DNA from: CAVWCW01 sp963753615 | Lineage (GTDB): Bacteria; Pseudomonadota; Gammaproteobacteria; Chromatiales; Chromatiaceae | DNA: 64,000 bases | Direction: 5' to 3' | Assembly (NCBI GenBank): GCA_963753615.1 | Contig: CAVWCW010000003.1 | Span: 124,001-188,000, forward strand | Program-made: the position numbers and the translations under genes | Notes under the pieces: generated by a model | What the model saw: only the letters and a program-made list of their open reading frames with translations | Told to the model about the DNA's origin: nothing | Database searches by the model: none | Part shown: positions 38,376 through 48,137 of the stretch, in pieces | Layout of the letters: every line of letters begins with the position of its first letter | Position numbering within the stretch: position 1 is the first letter of the stretch

Positions 38376-40937
38376 GTGCCGAAACGCAAAAGCCCCGCCG
38401 TCCCGCGAGCGCGCGATCCCCACCGTGCCCGCGAAGCCCGCAAATACGACAATCCCATTCCCAGCCGCGAATTCATACTCGAACTGTTGGAAGCTCAGGG
38501 CGCACCGCTCAACTATGCCGCGCTGGCCGCCGCCTTGGAATTGTCGGAAGACGATGACCTGGAGGCACTGCGCCGGCGCCTCAACGCCATGGAGCGCGAC
38601 GGCCAGCTGCTGCGCAATCGGCGCAACGGCTATTGCCTGATCAACCGCCGGGACCTGATCGCCGGCCGGGTGATTGCGCATCCCGATGGTTTTGGTTTTC
38701 TCAAGCCCGATGCCGGGGGCGACGACCTGTTTCTGTCGCCGCGCCAGATGCGTGGCTTGATGCATGACGACCGGGCCGTGGTGCGGGTCACCGGCATCGA
38801 TCGCCGGGGGCGCCGCGAAGGCGCCGTGGCGGAGGTGCTGGAACGCAACACTCATCAGGTAGTGGGCCGGCTGTTCTGCGAAAGCGGGGTGGGTTTCGTG
38901 CTGCCCGACAATAAGCGCCTGACTCACGAGGTGGTGATCCCGGAGAAGGACTGCGCCGGCATCCAGAGCGGCCAGATGGTGGTGGCCGAAATTGTCGAGC
39001 AGCCCACGCCCCGCAGTCAGCCGGTCGGCCGGGTGCTCGAGGTGCTGGGCGAGCACATGGCCCCGGGTATGGAGACCGATGTTGCGATTCGCGCCCACGG
39101 CCTGCCGCTGGAGTGGCCGGACGAGGTGAAGGCGGCCGTGGCCGGGCTCAGCGCCGAAGTGCCGGAAGCGGCGAAACAAGGGCGCACCGACCTGCGCGGG
39201 CTGCCCCTGGTTACCATCGACGGTGCCGATGCCCGCGACTTCGACGATGCGGTCTACTGCGACGCCACCCCCAAGGGCTGGCGGCTGCTGGTGTGCATCG
39301 CCGACGTATCCAGCTACGTCACCCCTGGTTCCGCTCTGGACGTGGAGGCCCGCAGCCGCGGCAATTCGGTCTATTTTCCGGACCGGGTGATTCCGATGCT
39401 GCCGGAGGTGCTGTCCAACGGGTTGTGTTCGCTCAACCCCCAGGTGGACCGCCTTTGCATGTGCTGCGAGATGTACATTCGGCGCGACGGCAGCATTCTC
39501 CGTTCGCGCTTCTTCGAGGCGGTGATGCGCTCGCATGCCCGGCTCACCTACGACGAGGTGGCCGCGGTGCTGGTGGAAAAGGACGGCAAGCTCGGCCGCA
39601 AGTACGCCAAGCTGCTGCCCCACTTGCAGCAGCTGTACCAGCTCTACCAGGTACTGCACGGCGCTCGGGCGGCGCGCGGGGCGATCGACTTCGATACCAC
39701 CGAGACCCGCATCGAGTTCAACGCAGAGCAGAAGGTGGAACGGGTGGTCCCGGTGGTGCGCAACGATGCCCACCGCCTGATCGAAGAATGCATGCTGCTG
39801 GCCAACGTGGCAGCGGCGCGGCTGCTTCAGCGCAAGCGCATCCCCGCCCTGTACCGCAACCACGAAGGCCCGCCGGCGGAGAAGCTCAGCGACCTGCGCG
39901 AATTCCTCGCAGAGCTGGCGCTGCGGCTGCCGGGGGGGGACAAGCCGCAGGCCATGGACTATGCCCGGTTGCTGGACTCGATCCAGGATCGTCCCGACCG
40001 TCACCTGATCCAGACCGTGCTGCTGCGCTCCATGTCCCAGGCCCAGTATAGCGCCGAAAACCTGGGCCATTTTGGCCTGTCCTTTCCGGCCTATACCCAC
40101 TTCACCTCGCCCATCCGCCGTTATCCGGACCTGTTGGTGCACCGTGCCCTCAAGCACCTGCTGAGCGGCGCCAAGCCCCTGGAGTTCGAATACTCGCAAC
40201 CGGAGTTGGCATCCCTCGGGGACCACTGCTCCAGCACCGAACGGCGGGCCGACGAAGCGACTCGCGATGCCGTCGACTGGCTGAAATGCGAGTACATGCT
40301 GGACAAGGTCGGCGAGGAGTACCCGGGCATTATCGCCGGGGTAAACTCCTTCGGGTTGTTCGTCGAGCTGTCCGAGATCTACGTCACCGGCCTGGTGCAC
40401 GTCACGGCCCTGGAGCACGACTACTTCCACTTCGAGCCGGCGGGGCACCGCCTGACCGGCGAGCGCAGCGGCAAGGTCTATCGCCTTGGCGATCCGATCC
40501 GGGTGCGGGTGGCCGCGGTCAACCTGGACGACCGCAAGATCGATTTCATGCTGCCCGACAGTCAGGGGCGAGATCCCGGTGAGCGCCGCTCCCGGCGCGG
40601 GGGCCATCCCGGACGGCGGCGGCGAGGACCCAAGCCTGATCCAGAGTCGGATCGTCAAACAGTGACCGAGGCGGCTCCGCAGCCGGAAGCCGGCGAGAAG
40701 AAGCGGCGGCGCCGGCGCAAGCCCAAGCCGAGTCAGGGGCCGGAAACAACGGGGCCGGATACAGCGGCGCCGGAGCGCAACGAGGTGACGGAGGCGCCGG
40801 CGGAGGCCAGTGGCAAAAAGCGGCGCCGTCGCCGCAAGCCCAAGGCGACAGCCGAAGAGACGAGCGGGGTCGCCAAACCCGGCACCGAAAAGGCGAAGAA
40901 GCCGAGACGGAAAGCAGCCGCCAAGAAGGAAAGTTAG
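38376..40937 (+). CDS. rnr: Ribonuclease R
   Basis: 853 residues, GTG start with GAGG upstream. An N-terminal helix-turn-helix (RNase_N, about 25-90), cold-shock domains (about 95-255), the catalytic RNB domain beginning with TIDGADARDFDDAVYC (the four catalytic Asp), and an S1 domain near 650-730 (IIAGVNSFGLFVEL). The C-terminal about 110 residues form a basic tail with two KKRRRRRKPK blocks, longer than in E. coli. RNase R is a processive 3'-5' exonuclease for structured RNA and rRNA quality control. The rlmB gene follows by 41 bases, as in many gammaproteobacteria. Confidence 0.97.
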   Translation: MPKRKSPAVPRARDPHRAREARKYDNPIPSREFILELLEAQGAPLNYAALAAALELSEDDDLEALRRRLNAMERDGQLLRNRRNGYCLINRRDLIAGRVIAHPDGFGFLKPDAGGDDLFLSPRQMRGLMHDDRAVVRVTGIDRRGRREGAVAEVLERNTHQVVGRLFCESGVGFVLPDNKRLTHEVVIPEKDCAGIQSGQMVVAEIVEQPTPRSQPVGRVLEVLGEHMAPGMETDVAIRAHGLPLEWPDEVKAAVAGLSAEVPEAAKQGRTDLRGLPLVTIDGADARDFDDAVYCDATPKGWRLLVCIADVSSYVTPGSALDVEARSRGNSVYFPDRVIPMLPEVLSNGLCSLNPQVDRLCMCCEMYIRRDGSILRSRFFEAVMRSHARLTYDEVAAVLVEKDGKLGRKYAKLLPHLQQLYQLYQVLHGARAARGAIDFDTTETRIEFNAEQKVERVVPVVRNDAHRLIEECMLLANVAAARLLQRKRIPALYRNHEGPPAEKLSDLREFLAELALRLPGGDKPQAMDYARLLDSIQDRPDRHLIQTVLLRSMSQAQYSAENLGHFGLSFPAYTHFTSPIRRYPDLLVHRALKHLLSGAKPLEFEYSQPELASLGDHCSSTERRADEATRDAVDWLKCEYMLDKVGEEYPGIIAGVNSFGLFVELSEIYVTGLVHVTALEHDYFHFEPAGHRLTGERSGKVYRLGDPIRVRVAAVNLDDRKIDFMLPDSQGRDPGERRSRRGGHPGRRRRGPKPDPESDRQTVTEAAPQPEAGEKKRRRRRKPKPSQGPETTGPDTAAPERNEVTEAPAEASGKKRRRRRKPKATAEETSGVAKPGTEKAKKPRRKAAAKKES

Positions 40938-40978
40938 TGGCCAGACGCGTGAGCCGGCGCCGGTCCGGAGGGCGCTGA

Positions 40979-41728
40979 GTGGAGTCGGGGCAGTTGATCT
41001 CGGGCCTGCACAGCGTGCGCACCGCCCTCAAGCACGGGGCCGGAGCGGTGCAGGAACTATGGATAGAGGGGCGGCGCCGTGACGGCCGAATCAACGAGAT
41101 TCGGCGCCTGGCACGGGAGGCCCGGGTGGCGGTGCAGGAAGTGGGCCGGGCGGAGCTGGAGCGGCTGGTACCCGGCGCCAATCACCAAGGGGTAGTGGCG
41201 CGCACCCGCCAGGCGGCTGCGTTGGGAGAAGAGGCGCTGGGCGAGTTGCTGCAGGCGCTGGATCAAGCGCCGTTCCTGCTGATCCTGGACGGGGTGCAAG
41301 ACCCCCACAACCTCGGCGCCTGTCTGCGTAGCGCCGATGCCGCCGGGGCGCATGCGGTAATCACCCCCAAGGATCGGGCGGCCGGGCTCACACCCACTGC
41401 ATGCAAGGTGGCCAGCGGCGCGGCCGAGACCACGCCTTTCTTCCAGGTCACCAATCTAGCTCGGACCCTGCGCTGGTTGCGCGAAGAGGCCGGGATCTGG
41501 CTGGTCGGCGCCGCCGGCGAGGCCGAGGCCAGCCTGTATCAGGCCGATCTCAAAGGCCCTCTGGGGCTGGTCATGGGCGGCGAGGAAAAGGGCCTGCGCC
41601 GCCTCACCCGCGAGCAATGCGACCAGCTGGTGCACCTGCCTATGGCCGGTGCCGTGGAGAGCTTGAACGTGTCGGTGGCCGCCGGCGTCTGCCTGTTTGA
41701 AGCGGTGCGGCAGCGTAGCGCCCCCTAG
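40979..41728 (+). CDS. rlmB: 23S rRNA (guanosine-2251-2'-O)-methyltransferase
   Basis: 249 residues, GTG start. The N-terminal substrate-binding domain (ISGLHSVRTALKHG) is followed by the SPOUT knot: LDGVQDPHNLGACLRSADA (motif 1), LGLVMGGEEKGLRRL (motif 2) and ESLNVSVAAGVCLFEA (motif 3), with the catalytic Asn and Arg present. It methylates G2251 of the 23S P loop with S-adenosylmethionine. It lies directly after rnr, as is common. Confidence 0.97.
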   Translation: MESGQLISGLHSVRTALKHGAGAVQELWIEGRRRDGRINEIRRLAREARVAVQEVGRAELERLVPGANHQGVVARTRQAAALGEEALGELLQALDQAPFLLILDGVQDPHNLGACLRSADAAGAHAVITPKDRAAGLTPTACKVASGAAETTPFFQVTNLARTLRWLREEAGIWLVGAAGEAEASLYQADLKGPLGLVMGGEEKGLRRLTREQCDQLVHLPMAGAVESLNVSVAAGVCLFEAVRQRSAP

Positions 41729-41876
41729 CTGCCGTCTTGGGAAGCACCGTTTTGTCGCCTTTGCCCGTGCCCCGGGCAGGGAGCCTCGGTGCCAAGCCAC
41801 GGGTGACTTTACCAGCGGCTCCCTAGTTGGCGCCTGCCTCCGGGGCCGCCTCGGCCTCGTCTTCCGGTGCTCCGCT

Positions 41877-42540
41877 CTACTGTGGTTCGCCGCTGCCCCG
41901 GGAGCGGTCGATGCGCAGCAGTACGCCCATTAGCGGGTGGTCGATATAGTGCACTTCGCCGCTGCGCATGCGGCGGTGGGCCTGCATCCGGTAGACGTAA
42001 CCGTCGGTGCTGCTGACGGGATACTGAGGCAGGCCGCCGTCGTCTGCCCTGACCAACGCCGGGGTGCTGCTCGGTCCAGCCGGGGTGGTGCGGCGCAGCA
42101 GCAGGTCGAGGTTCACGTGCAGAAAGCGGCTGACACTGACCTCCAGGGTGCCTTCCAGCTCTGCGCCGCCGGCAGCGCTGCCGAGGTATACCGGCGGGGT
42201 GCGCCCCGGGCGTGAGATCGGCTGGCGCCAGGCCAGGTGCGCCAATGGTTTGAGCCCGGGGGCCCCGCGCAGGGACCAGTAGGTGCCGTCCAGCTTGAGA
42301 TCGGACTTCGGCAACCGGGCATAAGGACCGGCGCTGCCGACCTGGCCGAGCTGACGCGCGCCGTCCAGGTCGGGCCGGCCCGGGTCGTCCGGCCAGTATT
42401 CGGGCTGTTCGCTGGCTTCGGGTGTGCGGGCGAAGACGATGATCTCGATCTGGTACCAAGCCGCCTCGGCGACCAGGGGCAGCAGCAGGATCAGGCGTCA
42501 GGGCCGCGCTGGACATTCGGGACGGTTGGATCTTGGGCAT
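41877..42540 (-). pseudogene. CsiV-like peptidoglycan-binding protein, frameshifted signal peptide
   Basis: The mature part reads AAWYQIEIIVFARTPEASEQ, LKLDGTYWSLRG, LAHLAWRQPI, FLHVNLDLLL and ending MRSGEVHYIDHPLMGVLLRI, the CsiV family. CsiV binds peptidoglycan and helps DNA-damage and cell-wall responses in Vibrio. The start ATG (42540 or 42516) is in another frame; removing an extra A near 42500 joins MSSAAL to RLILLLPLVAEAAWYQ, a proper signal peptide. So it is one base from intact: an assembly error or a recent mutation. It follows mfd by 28 bases on the same strand. Confidence 0.75.
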
Positions 42541-42568
42541 AGGGTTTACCGCAACGGTTTCGGGTTGG

Positions 42569-45500
42569 CTACATTAAACACGACAGTGGTGCCGGCGGGA
42601 AGCTTGGGCCGGGCTCGGTTTCGGTTGGCCTGAGCCTGAGGGCCGCCAGGGGCCGCAGGTGCTGGCGGTGCCGCCCGGGCTCTATACACTGGCCGGTCAC
42701 TTGGTCCAGTACCTGTTGCACCCGCTCCACGCGGTGCCTTGGCTCCTCCAGGTCGGCGAAGAAGCGCAGTTTGTCGCCGCCGTCGAGCTTGAACGCCTGG
42801 TGTTTGGTCTGGATCAGCCGGATCAGGTGTGTCGGGTCGATCTGGGGCTCGGGGCCGAACAGTATGCGCCCGCCCGCCGGGCCCGCCTCGAGTTTCTTGA
42901 TCCCGAGCGGCGTGATGCGCAGCTTGAGCTCGGTGATGCCGATCAGGGTCTTCAGCGGCTCCGGCAGCAGTCCGAAGCGGTCGATCATCTCCACCTGCAG
43001 CTCGCGCAGCTCGTCGACATCGCGCGCACTGGCGATGCGTTTGTAGAGCACCAGGCGGGCATGCACGTCCGGCAGGTAGTCGTCCGGGATCAGCGCCGGC
43101 AGGTGCAAGTCGATCTCGCTGCCGTGGTCCAGGGGCCGGTCCAAGGTCGGCTGCTTGCCGGATTTGAGTGCCGCCACTGCGCGTTCCAGCATGTCGGTAT
43201 AGAGCGTAAAGCCGATCTCGGCGATGCGCCCGCTCTGTCCCGCCCCCAGCAGCTCGCCGGCGCCGCGGATCTCCAGGTCGTGGGTGGCCAAGGTAAAGCC
43301 GGCCCCGAGTTCCTCCAGGGATTCGATCGCCTCCAGGCGCTTGCGCGCATCTGGGGTCATGGTCTTGGGCGGCGGGGTGATCAGATAGGCGTAGGCCCGA
43401 TGGTGGGAGCGCCCGACCCGGCCGCGCAGCTGATGCAGCTGGGCCAGGCCCAGTTTGTCGGCGCGGTTGATGACGATGGTATTGGCGCTCGGCACGTCGA
43501 TGCCGCTCTCGACAATCGTGGTGCAGGCCAGGATGTTGAATCGCTGGTGATAAAAGTCGCGCATAACCAGCTCCAGGTCGCGCTCGCGCATCTGCCCGTG
43601 GGCGATCTCGATGCGGGCCCCTGGCACCAGCTTTTCCAGCTTGGCGGAGGCATTGTTGATGGTGCTGACCTCGTTGTGCAGGAAGTAGACCTGGCCGCCG
43701 CGCTTGATTTCGCGCTGACAGGCCTCGGCCACCAGGCTGTCGTTCCACTGGCTGACAAAGGTCTTGATCGGGTGGCGCTCGGCCGGGGGGGTGGCGATGA
43801 TCGACAGGTCCCGCATCCCGGACATGGCCATATTGAGAGTGCGGGGGATGGGGGTGGCGGTCAGCGTGAGCAGATCGACCTCGCTGCGCAGGGACTTCAG
43901 ACGCTCCTTGTCGCGCACCCCGAAGCGGTGTTCTTCATCGACGATTACCAGCCCCAGGTTCTTGAATTTGATATCGGCCTGCAGCAGTTTGTGGGTGCCG
44001 ACAATGATGTCGACTCGGCCGTCCGCCAACCCGGCACGGATCTCAGTCAACTGTTTGGCGGAGCGGAAACGCGACAGGCTCTCGACCCGCATCGGCCAGT
44101 CGGCGAAGCGGTCGGAGAAGTTCTGGTAGTGCTGCTCGGCGAGCAGGGTAGTAGGTACCAGCACCGCCACCTGCTTGCCGCCGTGGGCGGCGACGAAGGC
44201 GGCGCGCATGGCCACCTCGGTCTTGCCGAAGCCGACGTCGCCGCATACCACCCGGTCCATGGGCCGGGGCGACTGCATGTCGGCCAATACGCTGTCGATG
44301 GCCTGGAGCTGGTCCGGGGTCTCCTCGAACTCGAACGAGGCGGCGAAGGCGGCGTATTCTTCCTCCGGGGCCGGAAAGGCGAACCCCTGGTGGGCGGCGC
44401 GGCGGGCGTAGATGTCGAGCAACTCGGCGGCCACGTCGCGCACCTGTTCGGCGGCCTTGCGTTTGAGACGTTCCCACTGGCCGCTGCCCAAGCGGTGCAG
44501 GGGAGCGCTCTCCGGCGAGGCGCCGGAGTAGCGGGAGATCAGGTGCAGGGAGGATACGGGCACGTAGACCTTGTCCCCCTTGGCGTATTCCAGGGTCAGG
44601 CATTCGGTCGCCATGCCGCCGGCCTGCAGCTTCTGCAGACCCAGGTAGCGGCCGACGCCGTATTCCTCGTGTACTACCGGGGCGCCTGCGTGGAGTTCCG
44701 TGAGATTGCGCACCACCTGGTCGGCGTCGCGGCTGGCGGCTTTGCGGCGGCGTTCCTGGCGCACTCGCTCGCCGTAGAGCTGGGATTCGCCGATCAGCAC
44801 CAGATCCGGGTGCTCTACCCAGAGGCCCTGTTCCAGGGGCGAGACGGTCAGGCCCAGCTTGATGTCGGATTCGGCGAAGGCGTGCCAGTCGTCCACCATC
44901 CGGGGCTGGATGCCGAAGTCCTTGAGGCTGGCCAGCAACTGCTCGCGGCGCCCGGCGCTCTCGGCCAGGAACAACACCCGTCCGGGGCGGCTGGCGAGAA
45001 AGTCCTGCAGTGCCCCGGCCGGGCGGGTGGCCCGGGCCTGCAGGGCCAGGGGCGGCAACGGGCGGCTGGCGAAGTTGTGGAACTCGGCGAAGCCCTTGGC
45101 GCGGGTGGGAATCTCGCTGCCTTGGAGTTGCACTCCGGGGTGTTGCTTGAGCTGGGCGACGGTCTCGTCCAACCCCAGGTAGAGCTTGGCCGGCGGCAGC
45201 AGGGGACGCTCCAGGTCGTGCCGGCGCTGCTCGTAGCGGGCCTCCACCTGGGCCAGGAACTGTTCGGCCTGGGCGCGCAGTTCCAAGTCCTGAATCACCA
45301 GGCAGGGCTGGGGCAGGTAGTCGAACAAGGTCGAGGTCTGCTCGTAGAACAGGGGCAGGTAATACTCGATGCCGCCCGGGGTATTGCCGTCGGACACTTC
45401 GCGGTAGATGAGGCTGCGCTGGGGATCGCCCTCAAAGCTGTTGCGGTAGGCGCTGCGGAAGCGGGCGATGGCCTCGTCGCTCAGCGGGAACTCCCGTGCC

Positions 45501-46186
45501 GGCAGCATGCGCACCCGCTCCACCTTGTCTTGCGAGCGCTGGGTCTCCGGATCGAAGGTGCGGATACTGTCGATTTCGTCGTCGAACAGATCGATGCGGT
45601 AAGGCTCTGTATTGCCCATCGGGAAAATATCGAGCAGGGAGCCGCGCACCGCGAACTCGCCGTGGCTCACCACCTGGGGCACGCATAGGTAGCCGGCCAT
45701 CTCCAGGCGCCGGCGGGTGCTGTCCAGATCCAGGCGCTGCCCCACATCCAATAGGAGGGTATGGGCTTCGAGATAGTCCCGAGGCGGCAGCCGCTGCATC
45801 AAGGTGCTGATCGGCACCACCAGCACGCCCTTGTCGATGCTCGGCAGGCGGTTCAGGGTCAGCAGGCGCTCGGAGACCAGTTCCGGCAGCGGCGAGAAGA
45901 TGTCGTAGGGCAGGGTTTCCCAATCCGGAAAGTGCAGGACCGGCACCTGCCTATGGGACAGGAAGAAGCGCAGCGCCTGCTCGATGCCGTTGGCCTGCCG
46001 GACGTCGTCGGCTACCACCATCACCAAACCGGGATGGGCCTCCGCGGCGGAGGCGATGGCCAGGGCCGCGCTCGCCCCGTACAACCGCCCCCACTGAAAG
46101 CGCTCCCGGGGGTGTTGGGGTGCGGGGGCCTGCATCGGGTTGGGAAGCGAGTCCGAAACGGTTTGGGCTTGTCGGGCGGAAGACAT
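42569..46186 (-). CDS. mfd: Transcription-repair coupling factor
   Basis: 1,205 residues. The N-terminal UvrB-homology region includes LHFPDWETLPYDIFSPLPEL, then the RNA-polymerase-interacting domain (VHEEYGVGRYLGLQKLQAGG), then the RecG-like translocase: Walker A VCGDVGFGKTEVAMRAAF, DEEH in VIVDEEHRFGV, TATPIPRTL, and HQLRGRVGR. Mfd removes stalled RNA polymerase and recruits UvrA. The last about 35 residues after VTGQC are a Pro/Arg-rich extension not typical of the family, perhaps from a late frameshift. Confidence 0.97.
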   Translation of the reverse strand: MSSARQAQTVSDSLPNPMQAPAPQHPRERFQWGRLYGASAALAIASAAEAHPGLVMVVADDVRQANGIEQALRFFLSHRQVPVLHFPDWETLPYDIFSPLPELVSERLLTLNRLPSIDKGVLVVPISTLMQRLPPRDYLEAHTLLLDVGQRLDLDSTRRRLEMAGYLCVPQVVSHGEFAVRGSLLDIFPMGNTEPYRIDLFDDEIDSIRTFDPETQRSQDKVERVRMLPAREFPLSDEAIARFRSAYRNSFEGDPQRSLIYREVSDGNTPGGIEYYLPLFYEQTSTLFDYLPQPCLVIQDLELRAQAEQFLAQVEARYEQRRHDLERPLLPPAKLYLGLDETVAQLKQHPGVQLQGSEIPTRAKGFAEFHNFASRPLPPLALQARATRPAGALQDFLASRPGRVLFLAESAGRREQLLASLKDFGIQPRMVDDWHAFAESDIKLGLTVSPLEQGLWVEHPDLVLIGESQLYGERVRQERRRKAASRDADQVVRNLTELHAGAPVVHEEYGVGRYLGLQKLQAGGMATECLTLEYAKGDKVYVPVSSLHLISRYSGASPESAPLHRLGSGQWERLKRKAAEQVRDVAAELLDIYARRAAHQGFAFPAPEEEYAAFAASFEFEETPDQLQAIDSVLADMQSPRPMDRVVCGDVGFGKTEVAMRAAFVAAHGGKQVAVLVPTTLLAEQHYQNFSDRFADWPMRVESLSRFRSAKQLTEIRAGLADGRVDIIVGTHKLLQADIKFKNLGLVIVDEEHRFGVRDKERLKSLRSEVDLLTLTATPIPRTLNMAMSGMRDLSIIATPPAERHPIKTFVSQWNDSLVAEACQREIKRGGQVYFLHNEVSTINNASAKLEKLVPGARIEIAHGQMRERDLELVMRDFYHQRFNILACTTIVESGIDVPSANTIVINRADKLGLAQLHQLRGRVGRSHHRAYAYLITPPPKTMTPDARKRLEAIESLEELGAGFTLATHDLEIRGAGELLGAGQSGRIAEIGFTLYTDMLERAVAALKSGKQPTLDRPLDHGSEIDLHLPALIPDDYLPDVHARLVLYKRIASARDVDELRELQVEMIDRFGLLPEPLKTLIGITELKLRITPLGIKKLEAGPAGGRILFGPEPQIDPTHLIRLIQTKHQAFKLDGGDKLRFFADLEEPRHRVERVQQVLDQVTGQCIEPGRHRQHLRPLAALRLRPTETEPGPSFPPAPLSCLM

Positions 46187-46334
46187 CGGCTGCGGGATTG
46201 ACTAGCTGATCAGAGGCGAGGATTTTCGCACACTCGTGGAGCGGGGTCAGCTTCGCTAGCTCGGATCTACCCAGGTATCGCGTCCCTGCCGCAGGGTCTG
46301 TGCGTTTGGGCACCGTATCGAGGGCCGGCTCGCT

Positions 46335-47867
46335 TCAAGCCAGTTGATCGCTGGCGACGTGGTAGCGCGGGTCCTCGATTACGTTGACCTCCACCAGGTC
46401 GCCGGCCTTGCGCAGCAGCCGCTGGCATTCGCCGCTCAGGTGGCGCAGGTGCAGGCGTTTGCCGGCGTTGAGGTAGCGCTCGGCCAGGGTATCGATGGCC
46501 TCAATGGCGCTGTGGTCCATCACCCGCGAGTGCTGGAACTCGATCACCACGTCGTCCGGGTCGTTTTTGGGGTCGAACAGTTCCTGGAAATTGTTTACCG
46601 AGGCGAAAAACAGGGGGCCGTGCAGCTCGTACACCTTGCCTCCCAGCTTGCCCGGGTAGCTGAGCACCTTGATATGCTTGGCGTGTTCCCAGGCGAATAC
46701 CAGGGCCGAGACGATCACGCCGACCACTACGGCGATCGCCAGGTCCGTGGCCACGGTCACGCCGGAGACCAGGATCAGGACGAAGGCATCGGAACGGGGG
46801 ATCTTGCCCATAATGCGCAGGCTCGACCATTCGAAGGTGCCGATTACCACCATAAACATTACGCCGGTGAGGGCGGCCAGGGGGATCATCTCGATCAGCC
46901 CCGAAGCGAACAGGATAAAGCCGAGCAGGAACAGGGCCGCGGAGATTCCGGACAGCCGTCCGCGACCGCCCGAGTTGATATTGATCATGCTCTGGCCGAT
47001 CATCGCGCAGCCGCCCATGCCGCCGAAGAAACCGGTGACCGTGTTGGCAACTCCCTGACCGATGCATTCGCGGTTTCCCCGGCCCCGGGTTTCGGTGATC
47101 TCGTCGATCAGGCTCAGGGTCAGCAGGGATTCGATCAGCCCGATGGCCGCCAGGATCACCGCGTAAGGGAGGATGATGCCAAGGGTCTCCCAGGTGAGGG
47201 GAACGCTGGGAATGCTGAATTCCGGCAGCCCGCCGGCAATGGAGGCGAGGTCGCCGACGGTGCGGCTTTCCAGGCCCAGGCCGATCACGGCCAGGGACAC
47301 CACGATGATCGCCGCCAGCGACGATGGTATGGCCTTGGTCAGTCTCGGCAGGAAGTGGATGATCGCCATGGTCAGGACCACCAGGGCGAGCATCACATAG
47401 AGATTGCCGCCCTCGAGCCACTGGGTTTGCCCACTCGCGTCGGTGACCTGGAAGGACTGCAACTGGGCCAGGAAGATGACAATGGCCAGGCCGTTGACGA
47501 ATCCAAGCATTACCGGATACGGCACCATGCGAATGAATTTACCGAGCTTCAGCAGGCCGACGAGGGTTTGGAGCAAACCCATGAGCACCACGGTGGCGAA
47601 CAGGTATTCCACTCCGTGTTGCGCGACCAAAGAGACCATGACCACGGCGAGGGCGCCGGTGGCCCCGGAGATCATGCCCGGTCGACCGCCGAGCACGGCG
47701 GTGATCAATCCGACCAGAAAAGCCGCATACAGGCCGACCAGCGGTTCTACTCCGGCGACAAAAGCGAAGGCCACGGCCTCGGGAACCAGGGCCAGCGCCA
47801 CCGTGAGGCCGGACAACAGGTCATTCTTGGGGCAGCCGCGCTCGTTGCAGTCGAAATTGAAAAACAC
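46335..47867 (-). CDS. SulP-family anion transporter with STAS domain
   Basis: 510 residues, GTG start with GAGGAA upstream. About ten to twelve membrane helices contain the SulP signature VALALVPEAVAFAFVAGVEP and GGMGGCAMIGQSMININSGG. The C-terminal STAS domain spans about residues 395-495 (LHGPLFFASVNNF, VVIEFQHSRVMDHSAIEAID). Relatives carry sulfate, bicarbonate (SbtA/BicA-like) or other anions; bicarbonate uptake would suit a chemolithoautotroph, but no residue decides it. The promoter region 47885-47945 is strikingly AT-rich (TAATATATTGG on the minus strand). Confidence 0.92.
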   Translation of the reverse strand: MFFNFDCNERGCPKNDLLSGLTVALALVPEAVAFAFVAGVEPLVGLYAAFLVGLITAVLGGRPGMISGATGALAVVMVSLVAQHGVEYLFATVVLMGLLQTLVGLLKLGKFIRMVPYPVMLGFVNGLAIVIFLAQLQSFQVTDASGQTQWLEGGNLYVMLALVVLTMAIIHFLPRLTKAIPSSLAAIIVVSLAVIGLGLESRTVGDLASIAGGLPEFSIPSVPLTWETLGIILPYAVILAAIGLIESLLTLSLIDEITETRGRGNRECIGQGVANTVTGFFGGMGGCAMIGQSMININSGGRGRLSGISAALFLLGFILFASGLIEMIPLAALTGVMFMVVIGTFEWSSLRIMGKIPRSDAFVLILVSGVTVATDLAIAVVVGVIVSALVFAWEHAKHIKVLSYPGKLGGKVYELHGPLFFASVNNFQELFDPKNDPDDVVIEFQHSRVMDHSAIEAIDTLAERYLNAGKRLHLRHLSGECQRLLRKAGDLVEVNVIEDPRYHVASDQLA

Positions 47868-48063
47868 GGGGTTTCCTCGGGGGGGTACGGGAAAACCAAT
47901 ATATTAACAGATTATTGATATCTAATATAATCTTCTTGGAACGTCTCGGAACCGATTTTAGCGAGGCGCCGGCCCCGGGGGCGTGGCTGGATGGTGCGGG
48001 GAATGCTTCGGGGTGCACCCTTGAGCATCGACGCAAAGGGATTGCGCGCTGTCAAAGGCGCCT

Positions 48064-48088
48064 GGGCCCGTCGGCTGGCGACGGGCCC
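48064..48088. repeat. Strong hairpin between sulP and ccmI
   Basis: GGGCCCGTCG (48064-48073) and CGACGGGCCC (48079-48088), 10 bp with a 5-base loop, no T tract. It lies 50 bases downstream of the ccm operon end, so it may stabilise the 3' end of that transcript. Confidence 0.5.
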
Positions 48089-48137
48089 GAAAGGAGGTTA
48101 GCCGGGATATTTCAGTGCGCCTGGTGAACTGTCCGGG

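Noticed and set aside
38331..40658. 775-codon minus-strand frame opposite rnr
   Set aside because: Fully antisense to a clear RNase R; composition is the His/Val/Gln-rich type expected from high-GC antisense reading.
42659..45688. 1,009-codon plus-strand frame opposite mfd
   Set aside because: Antisense shadow of Mfd; no known domain and no ribosome-binding site.
46344..47918. 524-codon plus-strand frame opposite the SulP gene
   Set aside because: Antisense of a clear membrane transporter; extremely His/Gln/Asp-rich.
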